Below the pieces are notes generated by a model. The model saw only the letters and a list, made by a program, of their open reading frames with translations. It searched no databases and was not told the DNA's origin. From Aquarana catesbeiana (taxonomy: Eukaryota > Chordata > Amphibia > Anura > Ranidae), in NCBI RefSeq assembly GCF_042186555.1, contig NC_133329.1:72624057-72688056 (forward strand): a stretch of DNA of 64,000 bases. Reading direction: 5' to 3'. Positions 22,601 through 33,488 of the stretch are shown here, piece by piece. The position numbers were made by a program, and so were the translations under genes. How positions within the stretch are numbered: position 1 is the stretch's first letter; each line of letters begins with the position of its first letter.

Positions 22601-25600
22601 TTAACCACTTAAGGACCGGAGCATTATGCTGCTTAAGGACCAGAGGACTTTTTCCAATTTGGCACTGCGTCGCTGTAACTGCTAATTGCGCGGTCATGCA
22701 ATGCTGTACCCAAACGAAATTTGCGTCCTTTTCTTCCCACAAATAGAGCTTTCTTTTGATGGTATTTGATCACCTCTGCCGTTTTTATCTTTTGCGCTAT
22801 AAACGGAAAAAGACTTTTAGTTTATGACTGCCTATTTCATTTCTTGAGGTGCTAAAATGGCAGGGCAATACAAACCCCCCCCCCCCCCAAATTACCCCAT
22901 TTTGGAAAGTAGACACCCCAAGCTATTTGCTGAGAGGCATGGTGAGTATTTTGCAGCTCTCATTTGTTTTTGAAAATGAAGAAAGACAAGAAAAAACTTT
23001 TTTTTTTTTCAATTTTCAAAACTTTGTGACAAAAAGTGAGGTCTGCAAAATACTCGCTATACCTCTCAGCAAATAGCTTGGGGTGTCTACTTTCCAAAAT
23101 GGGGTCATTTGGGGGGGTTTTGAACTGTCCTGGCATTTTATGCACAACATTTAGAAGCTTATGTCAAACATCACCCACTCTTCTAACCACTTGAAGACCA
23201 AGCCCCTTCTGGCACTTTTTGTTTACATGAAAAAATTATTTTTTTTTGCAAGAAAATTACTTTGAACCCCCAAACATTATATATTTTTTTAAAGCAAATG
23301 CCCTACAGATTAAAATGGTGGGTGTTTCATTTTTTTTTTTCACACAGTAATTGCGCAGCGATTTTTCAAACGCATTTTTTGGGGAAAAAACACACTTTTT
23401 TAAATTTTAATGCACTAAAACACACTATATTGCCCAAATGTTTGATGAAATAAAAAAGATGATCTTAGGCCAAGTACATGGATACCAAACATGGCATGCT
23501 TTAAAATTGCGCACAAACGTGCAGTGGCAACAAAATAAATACATTTTTAAAAGCCTTTAAAAGCCTTTACAGGTTACCACTTTAGATTTACAGAGGAGGT
23601 CTACTGCTAAACTTACTGCCCTCGATCTGACCTTCACGGTGATACCTCACATGCATGGTGCAATTGCTGTTTACATTTGACGCCAGACTCACGCTTGCGT
23701 TCGCCTTAGCGCAAGAGCAGGGGGGGACAGGGGTGCTTTTTTTTTTTTCTTATTTTTAAACTGTACCTTTCATTTTTTTTTAAATCCTTTTTATTGTTAT
23801 CTCAGGGAATGTAAATATCCCCTATGATAGCAATAGGTAGTGACAGGTACTCCTTTTTTTTGAAAAAATTGGGGTCTATTGGACCCTAGATCTCTCCTCT
23901 GCCCTCAAAGCATCTGACCACATCGAGATCGATGTGATAAAATGCTTTCCCAATTTCCCAATGGCGCTGTTTACATCCGGCGAAATCTAAGTCATAGAAT
24001 GCTCGTAGCTTCCGGTTTCTTAGGCCATAGAGATGTTTGGAGCCACTCTGGTCTCTGATCAGCTCTATGGTCAGCTGGCTGAATCACCGGCTGCATTCTC
24101 AGGTTCCCTGTTGAGACAGGAGAGCCAGAGAAAAACACGGAAGACGGTGGGGGGGGCATTCCCTCCCACTGCTTGTAAAAGCAGTCTAGAGGCTAATTAG
24201 CCGCTAGGATTGCTTTTACATGAAAGCCGACCGCTGGCTGAAAAGAATGATACCAAGATACCTAAACCTGGAGACATCATTCTGGTATAACCACTCAAAG
24301 TCGTGAATGGCGTACCTGAAGACAAAAAAATGGTTAACAATAAAACACAGTAAACGGTAAAGTATAAAAAATTGCATACCTGAAAAGCAAACATGATAAA
24401 ACATAATAACAATAAAACATTGCAGAATAGAATACAGTAAAAAAGAGCAGAACAATAGAGAGAGAATAGAGAGAGAGAGAACAATAAAACGACAACTATT
24501 TTTTTTTATTTTATATTTTTTTTTTTGTGTTTTTTTTTTTTTTTTTTTACACTGTTTTTGTTACTGTAACTTTTATAACGGTAACCGGTTCCAGGTTCGG
24601 GTCTCTCAAATGCGATGGCATCTTGGGAGACCCTGTGAAAGTGTGCCTAGTCTGTGGAATGCTGTACCCTACGCTAATACTCAACTAGTGTATGGTAGCG
24701 TTCAAAACATTCACCAATGCAAAGACCAGGATTGTCAGGACAGGAGGGACAATAATAGCGGGTGTCACGCCTATATCTGCACTTGCTGCAGACACAACAT
24801 CTTTTTTGGGGGGTTTCGTTGGGTAGGGGTACTCGGGAGGACATAAAGAAAATGCCTCTCATGCAGCCGACTGCATTTGGTTGGGGATGTGAATGGGGGA
24901 AGTACGGGCGCTGCAAAAGTGGTGGGTTCCCAATTAGGATTGGCGAATGCAGCAGCAAGGGCACTATGGGCACGACGGGCCTGTTTGTCTTCTTCTTGGC
25001 GGCAGTGGGACACTACTTGTGCTTGCCACCTCACCAGCTTGAAATGCACTTATGGGACTCGCCACGTCACCACGTGTTACTGCAGTGCTGGTTTGACTAC
25101 GACCGGGGTGTACTAGGCCACTGGCGCTTGCCAGTTCACCAAAACGCTACCAAAAAAACTGTTAGCGATCGCAGGGATCAGGCCTGATTATGCGAACGCT
25201 GCAGTTATGCGTTTAGTGTTTTGTGTCAGTGATCGATCGATACTGCACTTGGGTGGGCTGGGCCGGGCGGAGGGGCAAAACGCAAGTGCTAGCAGGTATC
25301 TGGGCTGATCCCGCTAACACTGCATATTTTGGAACCCTAAACTACTGGGGACGCTAGTATAGATCTGATCAGATCAGATATTGATCCGTTCAGATACTAT
25401 ACCACTAAGGGAGGAGTACAGTGCGTGCATGGGTGTTAGCGGTACTGGCGCTAACCTGACGCTGCCTGGGGCTGGTGCTTGCCAGTTCACCAAAATGCTA
25501 CCAAAAAAACTGTTAGCGATTGCAGGGATCAGGCCTGACTCTGCGAACGCTGCAGTTATGCATTTAGTGTTTTGTAAGTGACAGTGATCGATCGATACTG

Positions 25601-26665
25601 CACTTGGGTGGGCTTGGCCGGGCGGAGGGGCAAAACGCAGGTGCTAGCAGGTAGCGGGATCAGCCCAGATAACACTGCGTTTTTGGGAACCCTAAACTGC
25701 TGGGGATGCTAGTATAGATCTGATCGGATCAGATATTGATCCATTCAGATACTATACCACTAAGGGAGGCGTATGCTGCGTGCGTGGGTGTTAGCGGTAC
25801 TGGCGCTAATCTGACACTGCCTGGGGTGACGCATATCACCGTCGGGCGATCAGGGGGCTAAACTTTTATTAGGTAATAAACGGCAAGTGCCCTGACACTA
25901 TAAAAAATAAACGAACTAACCAGCGTCACCCGTAACAGTTATACGGTGATCAGTGGTGAAAGGGTTAACTAGGGGGCAATCAAGGGGTTAAAACATTTAT
26001 TAGGTAGTATATGGGGTTCCCTGTCGCTATAAAACGCTGACGGCGAACCTAAATATTTACCTCCCTAACTATCGTCACCAGTCAGAAAAATGATCGCTTA
26101 GCGACACTGGCGACAGGGGGTGATCAAGGGGTTAAAACTTTATTAGGGGGGGTTAGGGGAGTACCCTAGACCTACAGGGGGCTAACAGTAACTGTCCCAC
26201 CACAGTAACTGTCACAAACTGACACCATGCAGTAATTTAGAAAAAAAACAAAAAAACAAAACAAAATACTGCTTGGTGTCAGTGTGACAGGGAGGGGGGA
26301 GGGGTGATTGGGGGGTGATCAGGGGGGATCGGGGGGTAAAGGGGGTGTATTGTGTGCCTTGCATGTTCTACTGTATGTGTGTGTGTGTTGTGAACTCACA
26401 GTGAAGTCTTCTCTCCTCGGCGCCGGAACGGAAACTGCCGAGCCGAGGAGAGATGACATCACATCGCGAGGAGGGGGGCCATGGTCGGATGGCCTCCCCC
26501 TCATCACGGAACGCTCCCAGACCAACGGCGACCGTCTCAGGCACCGGGGGGGTCCGATCAGACCCCCCGCCCGCGGGAAGGCAATCACGTACCAGGTACG
26601 TGATTTTGCCTGCCCGTGCCATTCTGCTGACGTAAATCAGCGTGAGGCGGTCGTCAAGTGGTTAA
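22601..26665 (+). mobile_element. piggyBac-like element B
   Basis: TTAACCACTTAAGG at 22601 and CGTCAAGTGGTTAA ending at 26665 are its ends. It is collinear with element A but lacks the CR1 and several internal blocks (about 0.9 kb shorter before the shared GCAAAGACC site). On the - strand at 24674-24832 it keeps the C-terminal cysteine-rich region of a piggyBac transposase. It interrupts the 5' side of the Harbinger element. Confidence 0.75.
24674..24832 (-). pseudogene. piggyBac transposase C-terminal cysteine-rich domain fragment
   Basis: The - strand frame reads KRCCVCSKCRYRRDTRYYC then PSCPDNPGLCIGECFERYHT, ending LVEY and a stop. This is the C-x2-C ... C-x2-C ... C-x3-C pattern of the zinc-binding tail that follows the DDD nuclease domain in piggyBac transposases and contacts the transposon end. 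Nothing upstream in the same frame encodes the catalytic domain, so only the tail survives. The matching segment of element A (18289-18420) is degenerate, and a third, longer relative is at 35562-36475. Confidence 0.8.
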
Positions 26666-26782
26666 TTTTACTTTGTATTTTGGTAATGTACCAGCCTACT
26701 CACAAATAAACTGTCCTTTTTGAAAGAAAACACACATAGGCAAGCATTAGTTCCAAAAAAAAACTGTATTAAGGGGTCCTAA

Positions 26783-27056
26783 CCAAATAAAGAGGGAGGC
26801 AACGCTGGAGAAACAGCAGAAATTGGCGAAGCCTTTGTACCCCAGGGCAGACATCAACTATTTTCAGGCAAAATTGGTGGCCTGAGGAGTCTTTATCTAA
26901 GGGAGTACAATCTGGCCCAGAAGTCCAAGAGATCATGAACAGCAGCAGATGACATAAATGTCCCCAGGCTGTGGTCATACAAGAGCCTGCATCTTTTGTC
27001 AGACCAGACTGAACCCAGGTCATCACTTTCTTGTCTTCCTTCCACTCTTCCTTCCA
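26783..27056 (+). pseudogene. MADF-domain gene fragment (+ strand copy)
   Basis: The + strand reads REATLEKQQKLAKPLYPRAD then NYFQAKIGGLRSLYLREYN, with a stop, then DDINVPRLWSYKSLHLLSDQ. This is the second half of a MADF domain, a DNA-binding fold found in accessory proteins of Harbinger-type transposons. No start or first half is present. The same domain is encoded on the opposite strand at 27023-28183, so the two fragments face each other. Confidence 0.6.
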
Positions 27057-28183
27057 GGCTGTGTCTGTGGTGTTGGAGTTGTGGCAGGAGGAGGAGGAGG
27101 ATGGTCCAACTCACTCAGGTGGGTATTGGGTGTGATTTTGCCCCTCAACCTCTTATTTAATGTTATATAAATGCTTTCCTCACACATGAGGCATTGGCCC
27201 TCCTGCATGTCCTGCAGTTTGGTGGCAGCCATGGAGGCAAATGCCTCTTCACGAGTGGGGGTGGCTCTGAGAGATGCAGAAGCCTTCTGAATCAGCCTGA
27301 GTGCTGACTCCTCAATGTTACTCCCCTTCCTGGGTCTTTTGTTTGGAAGGAGCAGGGGAGGAACCTGTGATTGTGTGAGGCTCCTACTGGGCCCTGCCAC
27401 CTCCTGGCTGCCACTTACCCCGGCCACCTCATGGCTGCCACTAACCCCCACCTCCTCCTGTGTGCCACATTCCACAGCCTCCTCCTGGCTGAGGTCTTCC
27501 TGTGTATGAAAAAGGGACATAGTTTTAGTTTTTGTTTGGTTCATCAATCGCACACAATTTTCATCTCATGACTGTTGCAAATTGAATGTTAATAAATATA
27601 AAAGACTATCATTCTGAGCCCAGCATTTTTTTGTCCCAATTATTTTTGACCACTACTGTCTATTGATATGTAAATGCCTTTATTAAATCAGCAATTAGTG
27701 ATCAATAATAACATCTAGTAAGCATCATTTATGTTTTGCCAAGAAATCTGTAGAACAATGCTATACCTGACTCAAGCTGGGCTCCTCCACTTCTTCCTGG
27801 CTGGAAGTCCCAGGTTGGACATCAGATGGGGTGGAAGACAGGGTGGAAGGAAAAGTGGAAGGTAGGGTTGAGAGGGATTCCCTGACTTCAGTTTGGTCTG
27901 ACAGAAATTGCAGTCTCTCATAGTACCACAGCCTGGGGACATAAACGTCATCTGCTGCAGCTCCTGATCTCTGGGAATCCTGGACCCTCCCTAAGATAAG
28001 TGCTCCTCAGGCCACCAATTTTGGCTTTTAATTAGGGGATGGTTGCCGTGGGGACCAGTAGCTTCACCAACCCCAGCAGTTTCTCCAGCGCTGCCTGCCC
28101 TTTTTGTTTGATTATAATGCGGGCAGCTCCCTGTACTTGTCTATGAACAGGGGGAGGAAGTTGTGATCATTGAAGCCATCCAT
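27023..28183 (-). pseudogene. Two-exon MADF-domain accessory gene, broken
   Basis: ATG at 28183 opens MDGFNDHNFLPLFIDKYREL (start of a MADF domain), then an in-frame stop. The domain continues in another frame (KLLGLVKLLVPTATIP, KIGGLRSTYLREG, VVLYERLQFLSDQ). A donor CAG|GTATAG at about 27767 and an acceptor ACACAG|GAAGAC at about 27499 join to an open second exon (EDLSQEEAVECGTQEE... to NKRPRKGSNIEESALRLIQK), with a proline-rich, basic end (GRKSGRKTRK) at 27023. Splice sites are inferred by eye. Likely the DNA-binding partner of a second Harbinger-type transposon. Confidence 0.6.
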
Positions 28184-28458
28184 TTTCTCTGCAAGACACA
28201 ACACAAGACAAACCCTAATGTCAGGCTAAACTCTCCTAATCTTGCCCCAACATAGGCCTCAATCTATAAGCAGTATAGGCCCAAGTTAAACTTTTACCTT
28301 CATTATCACGATCGGCGCTTCCGATACTCCTTCCTTCACTCACAGATCGTACGTACGACGCATGCATGTTATGCTTTATATACACTGCGCATGTGTGAAA
28401 CTTCGCCCGCCCCTGACGTTCTTTCTGGTCTATTTCCCACCACTTCTCTTTCGGCGCC

Positions 28459-29805
28459 GTGGGAGAGTACATGGCAGAGAGACAACAGGTGCATGATAAT
28501 AGCAGCAACGAGGAGGAGGAGGAAAGTCCGGAGCCAGAAACGTCACAATCCCGGAGGAGATTTAAGGCCTCAAATATGGCCTTTGTAGAAATGGTGGAGA
28601 TGGTGGACATATTGAAGAGGGCCAATTATGACGGGAAGCATGGACCTTACCCAAACCCAAATGTCCGAAAGGCCAAGATCATGGCTAAAGTTGTGAAGAG
28701 TCTGCACAGGAATTTTGGGGTATGGCGATCCAAGGATCAACTCAAGAAACGGTGGTCGGACCTCAAATTAAGGGAGCACGATCAGTATAGAAGGATCAGG
28801 AGAGTGCTGCAAAAAAGTAAGTAGTTGTCCTGTGTTCCTATTCTTTCTTTTTATGACGTTCGTGCTGCTCCGTGTGCTTTTCTTTAATGTTGTACATTTT
28901 AAAATGGCAACTTTCATTATCATGGGCACATTAATCGTTCATAGGAAACATTGTTCGTTCGGCCACTAAAATACAATGTTTTGGCCAAATGCAGTTCAAT
29001 ACATTTTTTTGGGCCTACTTCTATTAATAAAAGTTTGTTGTCTAGATGGGTTTGTAACTAGAATGAAATGCTAACTACATTCTGTGTAAGGAGAGGACAC
29101 TCAGCAGCAGTTTACACATCTGGACGCTGAAGCACTAGTGTGGGACAAAAGAACACTCTTTTTATTAGGGTGCCCACACAGGTGCTCCAGTGTATACTAT
29201 AGGGGTGTCTACATCTGTGAAGCTTACACAAAACAGGTAAGTATTCAAGCTTTACAATGGACCAAAAAAAGTCTTCAGCTTGTAACTCTGCCAAAACAGA
29301 CAATTGTACCCCACTTCCAAGCAATGTTTCATATTCCTATTTCTGCCATCAAATATCTGTGTGCTAAGAATACCTATTTTTGTTCACATAGGGGAGAAAA
29401 GACTCGGAGGACACCACTCATCAGAGGAGACCAGGGACCCCCTACCTCAGAAAGAAGGGGAAATCCCCCAAACCCAACCAGAGGAGGAGGAGGGAGACAT
29501 TGTAGAAATTGTCACCACAACAGGTGAGTGTCTGCGACCACACCTTCAGGTAAGAGATGGATGCCTGCATATTTATAATACATGTTTTTTTTTGTTTTTT
29601 TGTAGGTGATCGTGATGTTGTGGAAGAGGAATGTCATTTCACCAGTGAAAGTGCCCAGATTCTCATCAGGGAGATAATGGGGTGTAATAGAGATTTAGAA
29701 AACATAAAACAAAACATCAATGATGTTCAAAACAAAATGAAGAACACCCAGAAATCCCTAAATTTCTTCTCTTTTTTTGTAACAAAATTTTTTTACGTAT
29801 GTTAA
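28459..29805 (+). CDS. Harbinger Myb/SANT-like DNA-binding protein, three exons
   Basis: Exon 1 (28459-28816) encodes an acidic start, an RRRFKASNMAF segment and a Myb/SANT-like trihelix (RKAKIMAKVVKSLHRNFGVW, then RSKDQLKKRWSDLKLREH). Donor GTAAGT follows at 28817. Exon 2 (29392-29523) starts after TTGTTCACATAG and is Glu/Pro-rich, ending VEIVTTT. Donor GTGAGT follows. Exon 3 (29606-29805) starts after TTTTTTTGTAG and encodes a coiled-coil-like tail (IKQNINDVQNKMKNTQKSLN) to TAA at 29803. Exon phases agree (1-1, 1-1), giving about 229 residues with no break. In Harbinger elements this protein brings the transposase to DNA and to the nucleus. Splicing is inferred from sequence; the paired transposase gene is at 31345-38280. 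Confidence 0.75.
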
Positions 29806-30023
29806 AAGCCAAATTTAGAAGATGCACACAGTGTGTCAACATGTGCTATCTGCCATAACGGGCGATCAATGTACGCGTTTTGTGGATGCAACCCCTTCCT
29901 CAATAATAAAGTAGCTGAGAGGAAGGGGTTGCACCCACAAAACACATCTATTGATCCTCCATGATGGCAGCTAGCACATGTTGACATTAGGCAATTTGTG
30001 TGCATCTTCAAAATTTGGCTTTT
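29804..30023. repeat. Long inverted repeat at the 3' end of the Myb-like gene
   Basis: The left arm AAAAGCCAAATTTAGAAGAT... and the right arm, whose complement reads AAAAGCCAAATTTTGAAGAT..., are about 100 bp each and share GTCAACATGTGCTA and GCAACCCCTTCCTC. The short loop (about 29905-29920) contains AATAAA. It begins at the stop codon of the Myb-like gene. Confidence 0.75.
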
Positions 30024-30366
30024 ACAGGGGTGACATCACCCCATCTGCTGAATGCAATATAAAACACAGTTTGTTCATACTCATGTATGATATTGCCTTC
30101 ACTTTATAAAAGTTGAACTTTGTAAGTTCCCGAGTTGTGTATTGTTTTATGGGTTTAAACATGCCTGTTTTACCTTAATAAAAGGCAGTTTCTACTTAAT
30201 GTGACCTTTAAAAATGTTATACATGTTGGTTTGTTCAAAAAACCTTTTAGAAATGCACATGTGATTGTGCTTTGATTAAAAAGATTGATAATCAACAATG
30301 TGTGGCTTCTTCTTTCAATGCTCAAAAGCATTTTTTGTAGTAAAGTTGTTGTTTTCAGTGACAATG

Positions 30367-30473
30367 TGGGTTATTTACTAAAAACAACTCCACTTTGTAC
30401 TACAAGCGCAGTCTCAAGTGCACTTGTGGTGCAAAGTGTATTTTCCTTTAGTAAATAACACCCAACAGTGCTT
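30367..30473. mobile_element. Short foldback MITE (TTATTTACTAAA ends)
   Basis: GGGTTATTTACTAAAAACAA at the left pairs with TTTAGTAAATAACACCC at the right, with AGTGCACTTG near the centre. A half-copy of a similar repeat end (TTTAGTAAATGAACCCC) lies at about 57190-57210. Confidence 0.5.
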
Positions 30474-30707
30474 TCTAATTTTACACAATCACGCCATTTT
30501 TATGACTCCCCAAATTTCGGTCATGGTGGTGAAAAATATTAATATTTTTGTCAGTAATGCATTACATACATTAACAACAAAAACAAGGCATGTGTGTAGC
30601 AGACCCACAACATAATAATAATAGTTAGCCGAAGAAGAGATTGTCACCTCATGTGTCAATGAAATTTCGTTTGCACTGTTGAAGAAAAAGGCCAAAAAAT
30701 TAGAACA

Positions 30708-31192
30708 TTAAAGCGGAGCGCCGCCGAAATTTTTTTTTTTAAAAGTCAGCAGCTACAAATACTGCAGCTGCTGACTTTTAAAAATGGACACTTACCTGTC
30801 CAGGGCGCCCGCGATGTCGGCACCCGAGGCCGAAGCGTCTCTCCATCCTCGGGTGCTGCCGCCTCCATCTTCGGTAAGGGAATCAGGAAGTGAAGCCGTG
30901 CGGCTTCACTTCCCAGTTCCCTACTGCGCATGCGCGAGTCGCGCAGCGCAATACGGATGGTCCCTGCTGCCTCTGGGACCCGTGTGTTTCCCAGCAGGCA
31001 GCGGGGTGGGAGCAGGAAGTGGCGTAAATAACCACAGATTCTGCGGCTATCTATGCCAGAAGTGGGTACAGATACCTGTAATATACAGGTATCTGTACCC
31101 CCCTCCCCCCTGAAAGGTGCCAACTGTGTCCCCGGAGGGGGGGAGGAATCTGATGAGTGGAAGTTCCAATTTTGTGTGGAACTCCACTTTAA
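30708..31192. mobile_element. TTAA-flanked MITE D1
   Basis: TTAAAGCGGAGCGCC at 30708 and GGAACTCCACTTTAA ending at 31192 are inverted copies. Just inside is a perfect-looking hairpin, AGTCAGCAGCTACAA / CTGCAGCTGCTGACT. It is the same family as 32994-33488. It lies between the 3' ends of the two Harbinger genes. Confidence 0.7.
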
Positions 31193-31344
31193 TAAAAGAT
31201 AACTGAGGAGACAGCTAAAAGAAAGCCAAGCAGTAAATCAAAGAAAATATTAGTTCAGTTTCAAATATATTTTTATTTTAAAAATGTCTCAGAGATTGTC
31301 TGGCATATCGATGGCCCACCTACCCGCAAAGTATTCCATGCATC

Positions 31345-32052
31345 TTATACGGACCTCGCGGGCACAATGGGGGGGCAAGCCAGGACGGCCAGTTTAAGCG
31401 CCGTCAGGGTTGGTTCATTAATATGAATTCCGGCCTCAGGCCCAACTGAGGCAACATAGTTGAAAGAATTTCTCCTTAAAAAATTGTGAAGAACACAGCA
31501 ACACAGGATGATGTGATTGAGTTCATATTCCGCCAGGTGTATTGGTGTAAGAAATAGGCGGAACCGGCTGACCATTATTCCAAACGTATTCTCCACTACT
31601 CTTCTGGCTCTGGCCAGCCGGTAATTAAAAAAAAAACTCTGGCCCGGGGTGAGGGTCCTCATAGGGAATGGCCACATAAGATGGTCCCCCAGCACAAACG
31701 CTTCATCTGCAATGAAGACGAATGGGAATCCTTCCGCATTGTCTTCTGAAGGTGGCAAGCCCAAGCTGCCATTCTGGAGAAGCCTGTAGAACTCGGTCTG
31801 GGCGATGACTCCACAATCCGACATCTGGCCATTCTTCCCCACGTCCACATACAGGAACTCGTAAGTAGGCGACACCACCGCCAACATCACAATACTATTG
31901 AACACCTTGTAGTTGTAATAGTATGACCCCGATTTGGGGGCTGGGACTATGTGGACGTGTTTCCCATCAATTGCCCCTCCACAGTTGGGAAAGTCCCACC
32001 GCTGGGCAAAGTGGGAGGCCACAGTCTGCCATTCCTGTGGCGTGGAAGGAAA
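31345..32052 (-). CDS. Harbinger transposase, exon 2 (DDE nuclease domain)
   Basis: After the acceptor GACTCCACAG (exon starts at 32052) the frame reads FPSTPQEWQTVASHFAQRW then FPNCGGAIDGKHV. It continues with FLYVDVGKNGQMSDCGVIAQ and RLARARRVVENTFGIMVSRF. These are the three catalytic blocks of the DDE_Tnp_4/HARBI1 family: D in AIDGKH, D in VDVGKNGQ...SD, and E in RRVVENTFG. The frame is open to the stop at 31345-31347. TTTATT at 31272-31277 gives AATAAA on the - strand. Exon 1 is at 37953-38280. Together they make about 345 residues from the first Met, close to the usual HARBI1 length. The catalytic residues look intact. Confidence 0.85.
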   Translation of the reverse strand, partial: FPSTPQEWQTVASHFAQRWDFPNCGGAIDGKHVHIVPAPKSGSYYYNYKVFNSIVMLAVVSPTYEFLYVDVGKNGQMSDCGVIAQTEFYRLLQNGSLGLPPSEDNAEGFPFVFIADEAFVLGDHLMWPFPMRTLTPGQSFFFNYRLARARRVVENTFGIMVSRFRLFLTPIHLAEYELNHIILCCCVLHNFLRRNSFNYVASVGPEAGIHINEPTLTALKLAVLACPPIVPARSV

Positions 32053-32993
32053 CTGTGGAGTCAAACAAGAATAACAAAATTAGTTATTTTGCACATAAAC
32101 ATTGAAAGCAGATTAGACACACACATTCTTGGCCAACATCAGTTTAAATTTATTTTAGGGAGTATTTAAAGACAAAAGTATAAGGTCCACCTATCAGATT
32201 CATCACCCCCTCTGATGGCCCATTGTAAAAATTTTAGGGGGGGGAGATGTTTTGGACAGGTAACCCTCTCCACTTCATTGAGAGATGAATGCCTAAATAA
32301 TGTGTATTACTTTGGCCAGCCCCTCCTTACTTACACTATTGGCAGCCCACTAGACAGGTAAGAAGTGTCTTAATCCAAAAATATAAATACACACTGTACA
32401 AATTGGAGCACAATTTTAACATTCTGCAATTGCCTATCAAGATAATAATAGGATCCAAAAACTTTTAACAGTACCATTTTAAAGTATTCAGGCAGGCCCT
32501 TTCACTACGTGCTTTGGGGAATTCATCCATAAATCTGACCACAAAAGAGGTAGGTATGTAGTGTGTATGGGTTTGGCAAAGTCAGCAGATAGAGGATTGT
32601 TATGGGTTGACTTAGCGGTTGGGAGGAGGGGGGGTTCCAAAGGAGTTTGGGACCCAAAAAAAAAGCCTCTGCCTGAATTTAAGGACACAAATAACATTTT
32701 TACACATTTTAGGGGGTGTTTAGGGTAAATCACTACAATGGAGCTGACAAAATACATTGTTATGTGACTAGGTGAGGTAGATATAGGCCCAGGAGAGCAT
32801 GCTGGGGAGGTAAGTGAAGGCAAATATGTATGAAGGACAAAAAAAAAGCGTTAAAACATTCCAGCATGCATGAGGACAAAGGGGACATTCACAGCATATT
32901 ACAATCATGGTAATTAGGGAATGATGAAAGAAATACAATATATTATCAAACATTAAATACAATAAAATGTGATGTTAAAGGATAAATCTTACC
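32053..32993 (-). other. Intron of the Harbinger transposase
   Basis: On the - strand the ancestral donor reads TTTAAG|GTAAGA. The GGTAAG part is still at 32988-32993, while the preceding exon now lies beyond two insertions at 37953. The acceptor TTTGACTCCACAG ends at 32053. No other gene is seen inside. Confidence 0.65.
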
Positions 32994-33488
32994 TTAAAGC
33001 GGGGTTCCGGTCGGGGAAAAAAATGTAAAAGTCAGCAGCTACAAACACTGTAGCTGCTGACTTTAAATAAGCATACTTACTTGTCCTGGGTGCCCGCGAT
33101 GTCGGCCGCCCAAGGCCGACCCATCCCTTGGCTTTCGGGTCCCGGCACCGCCATCCTAACTATAGGAAACAGGCAGTGGAACCTTACGGCTTAACTGCCT
33201 GTTTCCTACTGCGCATTCGCGCGAGTCGCGCAACGCTTTGTGAATGGGACGCGATGTGTTGTGTTGGGGTGCGGTGTGTTGTTCCCATAACACACCGCAC
33301 CCCAATCCCCAGAAGACAACGCTGGGAGAAGAAGACTGAAGATCACCGCGACGTAGGAAGAGGCAGATTAGGAAAACTGCCTAGCAACAGCCATTTCAGG
33401 TGAGTCGAAGAAAAAAAATTTTCCTCCATTTTTTTTTTAGGAATTTTTTTATGCAATATTTTTTTTTTAGGGTGGACCTCCACTTTAA
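32994..33488. mobile_element. TTAA-flanked MITE D2
   Basis: TTAAAGCGGGGTTCCGG at 32994 and GGTGGACCTCCACTTTAA ending at 33488 are inverted copies; the AGTCAGCAGCTACAA hairpin is as in D1. Its right TTAA is shared with the left end of piggyBac element C, so one inserted into the other's target site. Confidence 0.7.
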
